A stretch of DNA of 64,000 bases from Bacillus solimangrovi (GCF_001742425.1 NZ_MJEH01000014.1:1-64000); one strand, 5' to 3'. Positions 36,396-45,447 are shown, numbered from the stretch's first letter. Translations and numbers: made by a program. The notes: a model not told the origin generated them from the sequence alone.

Positions 36396-37922
36396 ATGGC
36401 AATTTACGAAAGACCAGGTCATCCAAACTCAAAGGTTAACTTTAAGAAACGTTATGATAATTACATAGGTGGAGAATGGGTCCCACCAGTTAGTGGTGAG
36501 TATTTTGAAAATGTAACTCCAGTTACTGGTGAAGTTTTCTGTGAAGTAGCACGTTCAAATGCTACAGATATTGAAAAAGCACTAGATGCTGCACATGCTG
36601 CAAAAGACAGCTGGGGTAAAACATCTCCAACAGAACGTGCTATCATTCTAAATAAAATTGCTGATCGAATAGAAGAAAACCTAGAAATATTAGCAGTCGC
36701 TGAAACGTGGGATAACGGGAAGCCAATCCGTGAAACAAAGGCTGCTGATATTCCCTTATCAATCGATCACTTCCGTTATTTTGCAGGTATTATTCGTTCC
36801 CAAGAAGGTAGCATTAGTCAACTTGATAATGACACTGTAGCTTATCATTTCAATGAACCACTCGGTGTAGTTGGACAAATAATCCCTTGGAATTTCCCAT
36901 TACTAATGGGTTCATGGAAGATCGCTCCTGCTCTTGCGGCTGGAAACTGTATCGTCTTAAAACCTGCTGAACAAACACCAGCCTCTATTATGGTGTTAAT
37001 GGAGCTAATTGGAGATTTACTTCCTCCAGGTGTATTAAACATCGTAAATGGATTTGGGGTTGAAGCAGGAAAACCACTTGCATCAAGTGATCGGATTGCA
37101 AAAATTGCATTTACAGGTGAAACAACAACAGGACGTTTAATTATGCAATATGCTTCACAGAATATCATTCCTGTCACACTAGAATTAGGAGGTAAGTCGC
37201 CAAATATCTTCTTTGAAGACGTAATGGCTAAGGATGATGACTTCCTAGATAAGGCAATCGAAGGATTTGTCATGTTTGCACTTAATCAAGGTGAAGTATG
37301 CACATGCCCGTCTCGTGCATTGATTCATGAAAATATTTATGACAAATTCATGGAACGCGCGATAGAGCGTGTCAAAATGATAAAGCAAGGAAATCCTCTA
37401 GACGAAGCAACAATGATCGGTGCACAAGCTTCAAATGAGCAACTTGAGAAAATTCTCTCTTACTTAGATATTGGGAAACAAGAAGGTGCTGAATGCTTAA
37501 CAGGTGGCGAACGTAATACATCACTTGAAGGAGATTTAGCAGGTGGATATTATGTAAAACCTACTGTCTTCAAAGGAAACAATAACATGCGTATTTTCCA
37601 AGAAGAAATCTTCGGACCTGTTGTTTCTGTTGCGACATTTAGCAGTCACGAAGAAGTACTTAATATTGCAAATGATACTCTTTACGGACTTGGAGCAGGC
37701 GTTTGGTCGCGCGATATTAATACTGCATACCGATTCGGGCGTGACATTGAAGCAGGAAGAGTATGGACAAATTGTTATCATGCATATCCGGCACACGCTG
37801 CATTTGGTGGATATAAGAAATCAGGTATCGGTCGCGAAAACCACAAAATGATGCTCTCTCATTATCAACAAACGAAAAACTTACTTGTTAGTTACAGCCC
37901 AAAATCTCTAGGTTTTTTCTAA
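36396..37922 (+). CDS. NAD-dependent (acet)aldehyde dehydrogenase, ExaC-like
   Basis: A 508-aa aldehyde dehydrogenase oxidising an aldehyde to its acid, of the ExaC/AcoD acetaldehyde dehydrogenase II group. ATG 36396 has GGAGGG seven bases upstream. Signatures are [21 protein letters not shown], the NAD loop [20 protein letters not shown] with the general-base Glu, and the catalytic Cys in [11 protein letters not shown]. The [15 protein letters not shown] segment ends the family pattern. Transcription is predicted from the sigma-54 promoter at 36343-36360. The DUF779 gene starts three bases after the stop, a conserved pairing. Confidence 0.94.
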   Translation: MAIYERPGHPNSKVNFKKRYDNYIGGEWVPPVSGEYFENVTPVTGEVFCEVARSNATDIEKALDAAHAAKDSWGKTSPTERAIILNKIADRIEENLEILAVAETWDNGKPIRETKAADIPLSIDHFRYFAGIIRSQEGSISQLDNDTVAYHFNEPLGVVGQIIPWNFPLLMGSWKIAPALAAGNCIVLKPAEQTPASIMVLMELIGDLLPPGVLNIVNGFGVEAGKPLASSDRIAKIAFTGETTTGRLIMQYASQNIIPVTLELGGKSPNIFFEDVMAKDDDFLDKAIEGFVMFALNQGEVCTCPSRALIHENIYDKFMERAIERVKMIKQGNPLDEATMIGAQASNEQLEKILSYLDIGKQEGAECLTGGERNTSLEGDLAGGYYVKPTVFKGNNNMRIFQEEIFGPVVSVATFSSHEEVLNIANDTLYGLGAGVWSRDINTAYRFGRDIEAGRVWTNCYHAYPAHAAFGGYKKSGIGRENHKMMLSHYQQTKNLLVSYSPKSLGFF

Positions 37923-37925
37923 AAA

Positions 37926-38300
37926 ATGAGTAAAGTAGAGCGTGTGATTGCAACAGAAGACGCTATTGCCCTCATCCATAAACTTAGAGCCAAACATGGG
38001 GATTTGCTCTTTCATCAATCAGGAGGATGCTGCGACGGAAGCTCACCAATGTGTTATCCACATGACGAGTTTCTTATAGGAGAACAAGACGTCTATCTTG
38101 GCGATATTGGTGACACCCCGTTTTATATGAGTAAGGATCAATATGAATATTGGAAACATACACAACTGATTATTGATACAGTCGATGGTAGAGGTGGTAT
38201 GTTCTCACTTGAAGGACCAGAAGGAAAACGATTTTTAACTCGATCTAAGGTTTTCAACAAAGAAGAGCTCCAACAATTAAAGTTGAGTAATGGTAAATGA
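37926..38300 (+). CDS. DUF779 protein partnered with aldehyde dehydrogenase
   Basis: A 124-aa DUF779 protein. The cysteine cluster HQSGGCCDGSSPMCY near residues 30-44 and the DTPFYMSKDQYEYWKHTQLIIDTV part define the family. DUF779 genes often accompany acetaldehyde dehydrogenases, but no biochemical role is assigned to the family; a metal-binding or chaperone-like role is speculation. It begins three bases after the dehydrogenase and ends at a perfect terminator, so the two form one transcript under sigma-54. Confidence 0.9.
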   Translation: MSKVERVIATEDAIALIHKLRAKHGDLLFHQSGGCCDGSSPMCYPHDEFLIGEQDVYLGDIGDTPFYMSKDQYEYWKHTQLIIDTVDGRGGMFSLEGPEGKRFLTRSKVFNKEELQQLKLSNGK

Positions 38301-38318
38301 ACAGCTAAGCACTATAAG

Positions 38319-38357
38319 AAGTACGAAGGAAACGATCTATTTCCTTCGTACTTTTTT
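38319..38357 (+). terminator. Intrinsic terminator of the ALDH-DUF779 operon
   Basis: AAGTACGAAGGAAA (38319-38332) pairs perfectly with TTTCCTTCGTACTT (38340-38353), followed by TTTT. Confidence 0.9.
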
Positions 38358-38432
38358 ATTTACTATCTACAATTTTTAATAAGAATAACGAACCACCTTT
38401 TCGATCAATTTAAAAATGAGGAGGTGAATAAT

Positions 38433-38636
38433 GTGCAAAAAGATCGCATCGCAAGCTCTGGTACAAATATTGATGCAGTTAAGCGTCAAAATGACCGCTC
38501 AGGTATGACCTATAATGAAGTGAAACAACTTCTTGCAAGCACGACTGGTGGACATGGTACGAATAAATACAGTGATACGAATGTTGACCAAGTAAAGCAG
38601 GACATTCAACAATCTCAGCAAAACAAACATACGTAG
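38433..38636 (+). CDS. Gamma-type small acid-soluble spore protein
   Basis: A 67-aa hydrophilic, Q/N/S/T-rich protein from GTG 38433, eight bases after GGAGG; GTG 38424 overlaps the SD. Two copies of a TN-x-D-x-V-K motif are visible: SGTNIDAVKRQN and SDTNVDQVKQDIQQS. This is the repeat of gamma-type SASP (SspE), proteins that are amino-acid reserves broken down by Gpr at germination. It is shorter and less repetitive than B. subtilis SspE (84 aa). The TGGHGTNKYSDTN segment is the likely protease-site region. Single gene with a terminator. Confidence 0.75.
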   Translation: MQKDRIASSGTNIDAVKRQNDRSGMTYNEVKQLLASTTGGHGTNKYSDTNVDQVKQDIQQSQQNKHT

Positions 38637-38700
38637 TACTCCTATAAAGAACAAGATGTTCCTTAACCACATTTTAGCTAGAATTTTATATGAACCTATT

Positions 38701-38746
38701 CAAAAACGCTATTCCTCCTAAAAACATATAAGGAATAGCGTTTTCA
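38701..38746. terminator. Terminator between the SASP and kinase genes
   Basis: AAAACGCTATTCCT (38703-38716) pairs with AGGAATAGCGTTTT (38731-38744); the two genes are convergent and could share it. Confidence 0.8.
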
Positions 38747-38798
38747 ATTTTGATAATAAATAATAAACAATCTAAACTAATCACATCTGTACTTCATT

Positions 38799-40964
38799 TT
38801 ACATCGTTTCAATTTGAACTGTCACTTTAAATAAGTCGCCATCTAACTCAATCCGCATTGTCCCACCATGTAAATCAACAATTGATTGTGCAATCGCAAG
38901 CCCTAATCCCGAACCTTCAGTATTCCTTGATGTATCCGCACGCTTGAACCTCTCAACTAGTTCATCCACATTATCTCCAAGCTCATATTTCGTGACATTT
39001 TTGATGACAAACTCCGCAAGATTATTTTCCCGTTTTAACGTAACATATACTCTCGTATGCTCCATTGAATACTTGATTGCATTTGTAATTAGATTATCTA
39101 ATACACGCCACCATTTTTGCCCATCTACATTTGCAATAACTGGTTGCTCCGATGTCGTCAATCTAAAATCAAGTTCGGATTGTTCAATCTTCTCTTGATG
39201 TTCACCTATTACTTGTTGTATTAATTGTGTCAAATCAACTTTTTGTTTTTTAAGTTCCATATTTCCACTTGCCATTTTAGAAACCTCAAACAAATCCTCA
39301 ATAAGTGTCTTCAATCGGTTCGATTTTCTTTCCAATATACTGACATATTCTGCTCTCTCCTCTTCTGACAACTTAGGATTCTTTAACAAATCAGTATAGG
39401 TAATAATTGAAGTGAGGGGTGTTCTTAAATCATGACTAACATTAGTAATCAACTCAGTTTTTAACCGTTCGCTCTTGGCTTGTTCTGTTAATGACGTCCT
39501 AATACCTGTTCTAAGTTTATTTATATACCTTGCATGCAGGGCAATCACTGATTTTCCTCTCTCAGGAATCGGATCAACTGCTAACCCTTGAGCAATCTTT
39601 TCTGTCGCAATAAATATTTGATTCAAATACCCTGTTTTAATCAGCATAAGAACAACAGATGGTATTCCTATAAAGATTGAACATATAAAAAATAAGACTA
39701 CTAGTTCATCACCATACACAATAGCCAGTGCTGTTCCTAATCCCCAAAAGAACACAATCACAAGCGTAAACAACACTTGAATACCTATTGAAACCTTTGA
39801 GAAAATACCAGTTATTGAATTAACCCGCTTAGCAAGCGCACCCTTTTTTATTTTTGAAATAAAGTCAGCACCTTGCTTCACTTCATCAAACATCCATACA
39901 CATTGATACATTAATAGCCATACTAAAAAAGTGATGATAACAAGTTCGAACAGATTCAAAGAAAAAAGCTCATAATATTCACGATGAACATAGCTATACG
40001 TAAAACCTGTTAAAAAAAGAAACAAAACAGATATAAGCATAATATTTATAATCAATAAAAACAGCCTTATATCTATTGCGATTGCTTCAAATCTCTTTCT
40101 AAATGATGACTCTAAAAACCATGACTTTTGGAATTTAAATAGAAATAATATCGTTACTAATGAGACAATTCCTATAACTATTGAAATATACGATATTCTC
40201 TTCTGTCTCTGAAACTCTTGATAACTTTCGAAGTTTCCAACTGCTCGTTCGGGTAAAATAATAGTTCCTTCAAAAAGTGTCGGGGCGGAATTCTTTAACA
40301 CCCCGCTACTGTAATTATCCATATACATATTAGTAGATATTTTTAAATAACCTAATTCTTCGTTATAAACCTTTGTAAATGCTGCATTCTCTGAAATATT
40401 CCCCAGTGAAAATATCTTTCCTGTTTCAATATTCGTTAGTTCATAAGAATAGTCACCATACTTATCTTGAAAATCTAGCTTACCTCTATTTACTTCCTCA
40501 ATATATGTATCTATTTCCCTCTCTATCTCTACTTTAACTTTTTCGGCAACATAACTGTCATCCTCAAAGTTTTTTTGTATATCTGCGATTTTAGTATCTC
40601 TTTCTTTTATTAGTATATTTTTGATAGTTTCATTGTTTGATGCTTCTGCGTCAATTATACGTTGATTATATTGAGATTGAATATTTTCAATCTGCTCACT
40701 TAGACTTCCATATCTATATCTGTGTTCATCAATTTGTTGTTGAGATACATTTATTTTTTCTTTCAACTTCTCTCCATCTAATTCAGTTAACTCAATTGAA
40801 CCTAATTGGTCTATAAACTCTTCATAGTTATATACAAAATTCCCATCCTCAAAATAGTCAGCTCCGATATAACGTGTGCCTTCTTCAATTGTTATGAATG
40901 CAGAGACTAAAAAAATAATAACTAACATACACCAACCGTATGTTTTCAAAAAATGATTCTTCAC
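38799..40964 (-). CDS. Orphan membrane sensor histidine kinase
   Basis: A 721-aa histidine kinase with no response-regulator gene beside it. An N-terminal membrane segment (about residues 10-27) is followed by an extracellular stretch with a predicted coiled coil at about 60-150 (KEKINVSQQQIDEHRYR and onward). Further membrane segments cover about 260-460. The dimerisation/phosphoacceptor domain has ITNVSHDLRTPLTS with His near 511. The ATPase has NLITNAIKYS (N box) and GSGLGLAIAQSIVDLHGG (G box). The start is GTG 40964 with AAGGAAGG upstream. Kinases of this form usually pair with OmpR-type regulators, which must be encoded elsewhere. No stimulus can be inferred. Confidence 0.9.
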   Translation of the reverse strand: MKNHFLKTYGWCMLVIIFLVSAFITIEEGTRYIGADYFEDGNFVYNYEEFIDQLGSIELTELDGEKLKEKINVSQQQIDEHRYRYGSLSEQIENIQSQYNQRIIDAEASNNETIKNILIKERDTKIADIQKNFEDDSYVAEKVKVEIEREIDTYIEEVNRGKLDFQDKYGDYSYELTNIETGKIFSLGNISENAAFTKVYNEELGYLKISTNMYMDNYSSGVLKNSAPTLFEGTIILPERAVGNFESYQEFQRQKRISYISIVIGIVSLVTILFLFKFQKSWFLESSFRKRFEAIAIDIRLFLLIINIMLISVLFLFLTGFTYSYVHREYYELFSLNLFELVIITFLVWLLMYQCVWMFDEVKQGADFISKIKKGALAKRVNSITGIFSKVSIGIQVLFTLVIVFFWGLGTALAIVYGDELVVLFFICSIFIGIPSVVLMLIKTGYLNQIFIATEKIAQGLAVDPIPERGKSVIALHARYINKLRTGIRTSLTEQAKSERLKTELITNVSHDLRTPLTSIITYTDLLKNPKLSEEERAEYVSILERKSNRLKTLIEDLFEVSKMASGNMELKKQKVDLTQLIQQVIGEHQEKIEQSELDFRLTTSEQPVIANVDGQKWWRVLDNLITNAIKYSMEHTRVYVTLKRENNLAEFVIKNVTKYELGDNVDELVERFKRADTSRNTEGSGLGLAIAQSIVDLHGGTMRIELDGDLFKVTVQIETM

Positions 40965-41292
40965 TGTATTATTTACCTTCCTTATCTATCTGTCATACTT
41001 ACTGTAAAATCCTCATTCTATATAATGATTAAATTAACTTATTAATTCTAGAGCTACTCTACTGTTTCAATTGATTTTGCTGCTTTTTAAACTTTATATC
41101 CCTCATTCCCGAGTTAATTTCGACACGAACATTCGTTTATTTGTCCTCTTCAGTAACTACAATCGGTTAATCACTTATATAGACAACACATTAATTACTT
41201 AATTGCTTTTATTATAATTGTAAATTCTTAACTTTTTCTATATGAAAATATGAAGAAATTCTTAAGAAATGAAATTAATGGAATTTACATAA
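40965..41292. other. 330-base region upstream of the kinase, no gene
   Basis: AT-rich non-coding sequence. A CGAAC-N4-GTTT stretch at 41126-41138 resembles half of a LexA box but is not convincing. No open frame has a ribosome-binding site. Confidence 0.4.
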
Positions 41293-41293
41293 T

Positions 41294-41330
41294 AAAAAAG
41301 GAGGTCTATATAATATAGACCCCCTTTTTT
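41294..41330 (-). terminator. Terminator of the GNAT gene
   Basis: AAAAAAGG(A)GGTCTATAT pairs with ATATAGACC(C)CCTTTTTT through one mismatch, ten bases after the stop at 41341. Confidence 0.85.
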
Positions 41331-41340
41331 CAAGTACGCC

Positions 41341-42237
41341 TTAACAGAAGTAATAATCATAAATACGCTGTTTCTTAAAACCAACAGAACGATATAATCC
41401 CAATGCTCGTTCATTCTCAACTGCCACATCAAGACGAATATCTTCACAGCCTTCTAAGAGCAACTGTTTAAGTAATTTTTTCAAAATTGCCCGTCCATAA
41501 CCTTTGCCTTGTTCGTTCAAATCTACTGCAAGGCACGATATATAGACAACTCCTTTACTTTTAGAAACCGTAACTGTTCCGATGATTTCATCGTTCGAGA
41601 ACACAGTATATAGTTTTTGGTTATCACTATTCATATTGTTATTAATTAACGATAAAGTCGATTGCTCATCATCATGAAATGCATCCATTAAAATTTTCTT
41701 CAAATGATGAACATCCGAATCCGATGTTGTCCTTAATTCGATTTGAAAATTCTCGTTATCTATACTTTCCATACCTAACTCATATTTCATTGTGTATTCT
41801 GAAAATTTATATTTTGCACTAATATGCTCTAAGAAACCTTTTCCTCCTTCTGACTGCTTCTCTGTAATACCGATTATCTGCTCATAACCTCTCAAATGAC
41901 ATTCCTGATTTGCTTCTGAATACAGTTGTTGAAAAATACCTTTGCGTCGATAATTTGGGTGGACCATACCTGTTAGCTCGATTTCTCCGTTATCCACAAT
42001 TTCGTACATACCGAGAAAAGCTACTAATTTCCCATGATCAAAATATAAGAAATCGTTCGTTTCCTGACCATTTCTCTCTAGTAACATCGATTCATTTATT
42101 GGTGTTATTAAATCAATTTGATCATATTCACTGCAAATGTTAGCTAAAGAAATAATTTCTTGAATTAATTCTGATGTTAATGATGTAAACTGTATTAAGT
42201 TCTCACGTTCAGTCTTATCCAATATTTTCTTCTCCAT
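41341..42237 (-). CDS. Tandem GNAT N-acetyltransferase
   Basis: A protein of about 298 aa with two GNAT domains. The first has TGMVHPNYRRKGIFQQLYSEA near residue 90. The second has SCLAVDLNEQGKGYGRAILKKLL near 230, with the Q-x-G-x-G/A acetyl-CoA loop, and ends with LDVAVENERALGLYRSVGF. Acceptor substrate is unknown. The start is uncertain: ATG 42237 has no clear SD, TTG 42222 has TGGAGAAG about nine bases upstream, and TTG 42258 is also in frame. It is monocistronic, divergent from the efflux pump. Confidence 0.85.
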   Translation of the reverse strand: MEKKILDKTERENLIQFTSLTSELIQEIISLANICSEYDQIDLITPINESMLLERNGQETNDFLYFDHGKLVAFLGMYEIVDNGEIELTGMVHPNYRRKGIFQQLYSEANQECHLRGYEQIIGITEKQSEGGKGFLEHISAKYKFSEYTMKYELGMESIDNENFQIELRTTSDSDVHHLKKILMDAFHDDEQSTLSLINNNMNSDNQKLYTVFSNDEIIGTVTVSKSKGVVYISCLAVDLNEQGKGYGRAILKKLLKQLLLEGCEDIRLDVAVENERALGLYRSVGFKKQRIYDYYFC

Positions 42238-42323
42238 TCTTTTATGTTCTATAATCAAGCAATGGAAAATAAAGTACCCTTATCAAGCTTATTTCTTTAC
42301 AGTCCATTATGTATATCTATATG

Positions 42324-42345
42324 ATTGAACGAGTAAACGTTCAAT
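42324..42345. promoter_or_regulatory. Perfect inverted repeat upstream of the efflux gene
   Basis: ATTGAACG, AGTAAA, CGTTCAAT: eight-base arms with a six-base spacer, the shape of a TetR/MarR-type operator, between the divergent GNAT and MFS genes. No regulator gene is adjacent. Otherwise the gap contains only a weak hairpin with a T-rich tail at 42442-42468. Confidence 0.4.
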
Positions 42346-42620
42346 TAACCTTCAATGTAATTGATAAATAAGGAACTTATTCTATTCGTTACCTTTCTCT
42401 TAATTGTCAATCACTTATTCCATAAAGTACGATATCACGAAGCTTCCGTAACTGGAGGCCTTCTTTTATCTCCTACTGTTCGTTTATACCATGTAGTCAC
42501 TATCAATTTTTATTCGATAAACATATCAATGATACCTTCATGCACGTAAACACCAGAATTCTAAAGTAAAAGTCTAAACACTAGTTGATATGTAATAAAA
42601 CAAAGTGAAAGGAGATCTAA

Positions 42621-44021
42621 ATGCATACAGAAAATAATCTACAATTAACCGATGGACAAAAAAATCGGTTAATTATTCTTATTTGTACCATTCTTGCGTT
42701 TTCTGTCATGAATGGCACGATGTTCAACGTCGCTATTCCTGACATTGCAGAAACATTTAATTTACTACCATCAGAAGTCAGTTGGGTATTAACTGGTTAT
42801 ATCTTAATCTTTGCAATTGGTTCACTTATTTATGGAAAACTAGCAGACATCTATCCTATTCGCACATTAATTACAATAGGAATTAGTCTCTTTTCAACAG
42901 GAGCGTTAATCGGCTTCTTATCTCCAAACTATGGGACACTTATTATTGCTCGTATTTTACAAGCGTTAGGAGGGGCAGCATTTCCAGCACTTTCTTTTCT
43001 AATTCCTGCTCGATTTTTACCTGAGCAGCGAGGACGTGTCTTCGGTATCGTCTCATCAACAGTTGCATTTGCATCTGGGGTTGGTCCTATTCTTGGTGGT
43101 GTCATCGGAAGTACCTTTAATTGGCGTTTTCTATTTCTATTCTCTGTTGCTGCTGCATTAGCAATCCCGCTCTTTCGAAAATGGTTACCTCTAGAGGAGA
43201 AGAGAGAAGGTACAATTGACTTTCTTGGTGCCGGCCTATTAGCCGCTATGATTTCAAGTTTATTGTTTTTTATTACTTCTTTCTTATGGTATACAGCACT
43301 TTTATTTTTCATTTTCTCTCTCCTATTTATTTGGAGAACAATGAAAGCTAAGCATCCTTTCATCGAGCCAGAAATTCTTAAAAATATGAAATACACAACC
43401 ACTGTACTTACAAGCTTTCTCGGTACATTCGTACTGTTCGGATTAATTTTCATTATTCCAATAATGCTACGAAATCTCTATGGTCTATCAACATTACAAA
43501 TTGGTCTTGTCCTCTTCCCTGGCGCTATGGCAGCAGGATTAATCGGTCAATCTGGGGGGCGCATTATTGATAGTAAAGGTGGGGCACTTGTAGTTAAAGT
43601 AGCACTTATACTAATTGGTGCAGGGTCTTTGTTGATTTCTACATTTACAGGCTATGCTGCGTGGGTTATTGCACCTTGTTTACTTATTTCATATCTCGGC
43701 TTCCCACTAATACAAAGCGCAACTGCCGACTTATTATCGTCTGTACTACCTGATGAACAAAATGGAGTTGGAATTGGATTGTTCAATTTACTAAATTTCG
43801 TAGCAGGAGCATTCAGTAGTGCAATCTTTGGGAGCATTCTTGATTTGAACTCTGCTCATATTCAATTCAATCCTTTTGCACCAGCTGGAGATAGTATTTT
43901 ATATAGTAACCTTTACATCGTACTGTCATTATTTGCTTTCTTGGGCTTAACTGTATTTACGCTCATGTTCACACGTAATGAACAAAGGCAGTCAACAGAA
44001 ACCCCGATATCTTACAATTGA
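42621..44021 (+). CDS. MFS drug-efflux transporter, TetL/DHA2-like
   Basis: A 466-aa major-facilitator protein with about 14 hydrophobic segments. The N-terminal segment FSVMNGTMFNVAIPDIAETFNLLPSEVSWVLTGYIL resembles TetA(L)/TetA(K) and other DHA2 H+ antiporters, with motif A-like YGKLADIYPIRTLI and motif C-like FASGVGPILGGVIG. Candidate cargo includes tetracyclines or other drugs, or Na+/K+ as in TetL; specificity cannot be told. AAAGGAGAT precedes the ATG. The stop codon lies inside its own terminator hairpin. Confidence 0.9.
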   Translation: MHTENNLQLTDGQKNRLIILICTILAFSVMNGTMFNVAIPDIAETFNLLPSEVSWVLTGYILIFAIGSLIYGKLADIYPIRTLITIGISLFSTGALIGFLSPNYGTLIIARILQALGGAAFPALSFLIPARFLPEQRGRVFGIVSSTVAFASGVGPILGGVIGSTFNWRFLFLFSVAAALAIPLFRKWLPLEEKREGTIDFLGAGLLAAMISSLLFFITSFLWYTALLFFIFSLLFIWRTMKAKHPFIEPEILKNMKYTTTVLTSFLGTFVLFGLIFIIPIMLRNLYGLSTLQIGLVLFPGAMAAGLIGQSGGRIIDSKGGALVVKVALILIGAGSLLISTFTGYAAWVIAPCLLISYLGFPLIQSATADLLSSVLPDEQNGVGIGLFNLLNFVAGAFSSAIFGSILDLNSAHIQFNPFAPAGDSILYSNLYIVLSLFAFLGLTVFTLMFTRNEQRQSTETPISYN

Positions 44022-44036
44022 TATCGGGGCTTTTAT
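44002..44036 (+). terminator. Intrinsic terminator overlapping the MFS stop
   Basis: CCCCGATATC (44002-44011) pairs perfectly with GATATCGGGG (44020-44029), followed by CTTTTATT. Confidence 0.88.
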
Positions 44037-44092
44037 TCAAAACAGAAAATAGTCTTATGTTCATTAGATTAAAGATAATTGGATATTTTCTA

Positions 44093-44575
44093 TTAAAGTT
44101 CAATTAAATGATACTGACCTTTTTCATGATCAAGTAACCATTCCTTACGGTGTAAACCACCAGCGTATCCTGTCAATGTTCCATTCGCTCCGATAACTCG
44201 ATGGCATGGAATAATAATACTTATCGGGTTATTCCGATTTGCATTTCCAACGGCTCTCACAGCTTTCTCATTTCCTATCTCAACTGCTAAGTCTTTATAC
44301 GACCAAACTTCTCCAAATGGAATCGTCAATAAACCGTTCCATACTTTCTTTTGAAATTCTGTCCCCTCAAACTCTACTGGTAGATCAAATTGTTGTCGTT
44401 CACCTTTAAAATATTGATCGAGCTGATCTAATGCTTTCGTTAATATTGAAGGAAGTTCCTGATTTACTTGCTTTTTTTCATCTACAAATTCGATTCTGAG
44501 AACACTTTTTTTAGATGTACACACTTCGATTACGCCAACTGGTGAATCATAATAGGCAACATAACGATCTGGCAT
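44093..44575 (-). CDS. ogt: Methylated-DNA-protein-cysteine methyltransferase Ogt
   Basis: A 160-aa O6-alkylguanine-DNA alkyltransferase that removes alkyl groups by self-methylation. The acceptor cysteine, about residue 124, is in ISIIIPCHRVIGANGTLTGYAGGL. The helix-turn-helix region contains WNGLLTIPFGEVWSYKDLAVEIG. ATG 44575 has AAGGGA nine bases upstream and is preferred over the start at 44596. It is convergent with the efflux gene and lies downstream of the thioesterase on the same strand, separated from it by a terminator. Confidence 0.95.
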   Translation of the reverse strand: MPDRYVAYYDSPVGVIEVCTSKKSVLRIEFVDEKKQVNQELPSILTKALDQLDQYFKGERQQFDLPVEFEGTEFQKKVWNGLLTIPFGEVWSYKDLAVEIGNEKAVRAVGNANRNNPISIIIPCHRVIGANGTLTGYAGGLHRKEWLLDHEKGQYHLIEL

Positions 44576-44622
44576 AACACTCATTCCCTTCAACAATATA
44601 TTATTTATTTAATAGCAAATAA

Positions 44623-44661
44623 AAAAGCACTACTCTATCTTTACGACAGTGTAGCACTTTT
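44623..44661 (-). terminator. Terminator of the thioesterase gene
   Basis: On the minus strand AAAAGTGCTAC pairs with GTAGTGCTTTT (two G-U pairs) and TTTTTT follows. Confidence 0.65.
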
Positions 44662-44672
44662 ATATAAACTTT

Positions 44673-45194
44673 TCATTCCCCTTTATTCCATGGTAAATCG
44701 TAACCAAATCGGTTCGCCAGTTCTTTAGAGTGGCTTCTACGTTCTTTTCGGTATAATGATCGTTGTCGAGCGCTCTCATGAAGCCATTTTTCTTCTTCAG
44801 TTTCAGCATATACTTTAGGTACAGTCGTTGGCCTATTATCTTCACCTAATGCAACCATTGTTAGAAATGCCGTTGTACATACTTTACGTTCTCCAGTTAA
44901 TAAGTTTTCCGTTACGGCCTTTACGAACACTTCCATTGATGTATTGTGGGTCCAAGTTACAAATGCCTCTAGACATATTGCTTCACCTTCATAAACAGGA
45001 TGTAAGAAATCCACTGAATCTGTAGAAGCTGTTACTATTGGTTTTCTCGCATGACGTGTCGCTGAAATTGCTGCAATATCATCAATATATGCCATTAACT
45101 TACCACCAAATAACGTCCCATGACTGTTTGTATCTGGAGGAAGTACATGCGAATTCTTAATTGCTAACGATGCCTGACAAGGTTTAGCTTCCAT
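44673..45194 (-). CDS. Acyl-CoA thioesterase, hotdog fold (YkhA-like)
   Basis: A 173-aa hotdog-fold acyl-CoA hydrolase like B. subtilis YkhA. The catalytic region PDTNSHGTLFGGKLMAYIDDIAA contains the conserved Asn, Gly and Asp pattern; VDFLHPVYEGEAICLEAFV follows. The C-terminal 50 residues are charged and helical. The family cleaves CoA from acyl chains in the cytoplasm. ATG 45194 follows GAGGGG. It lies after the tatC remnant with no obvious link. Confidence 0.93.
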   Translation of the reverse strand: MEAKPCQASLAIKNSHVLPPDTNSHGTLFGGKLMAYIDDIAAISATRHARKPIVTASTDSVDFLHPVYEGEAICLEAFVTWTHNTSMEVFVKAVTENLLTGERKVCTTAFLTMVALGEDNRPTTVPKVYAETEEEKWLHESARQRSLYRKERRSHSKELANRFGYDLPWNKGE

Positions 45195-45328
45195 ATTCGC
45201 CCCTCATTTCCACTTTAAAAATGCTTAGTTACTATCGTTTATGTTAATCAAAGTACGATCATGTTATCCAATTTTATTACAACTAATTTTCATGCTTTAG
45301 ACTTACACACTACTCAACCAACAGTTCA

Positions 45329-45433
45329 TTATTCTTTCTTCAAGATATGTGGATTAACGATACCTAAACTCGTCAAAAACATAATAACAACTGGAAGCTC
45401 AAATAAGAAGTAAGCAAAATGAATTACTTGCAT
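45329..45433 (-). pseudogene. 34-codon remnant of tatC
   Basis: Downstream of tatA a 34-codon frame (ATG 45433, TAA 45329) encodes QVIHFAYFLFELPVVIMF followed by LTSLGIVNPHILKKE. This matches the fourth membrane segment and following loop of TatC (in my memory of B. subtilis TatC, FLFQMPVVVMFLTRLGIVTPMFLAK). The first three membrane segments and everything after this segment are absent, and the frame has no good ribosome-binding site. It is best read as a deletion relic of a phoX-tatA-tatC operon. Confidence 0.8.
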
Positions 45434-45447
45434 CTTTTTGTATAAAA

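Noticed and set aside
41126-41138. LexA-box-like CGAAC-N4-GTTT upstream of the orphan kinase
   Set aside because: One half is imperfect, it is about 160 bp from the gene, and the kinase has no SOS connection.
42361-42549. 62-codon frame upstream of the TetL-like pump as a leader peptide
   Set aside because: Starts at TTG with no SD and lacks the short attenuator design of tetL leaders; hydrophobic content is what AT-rich non-coding DNA gives.
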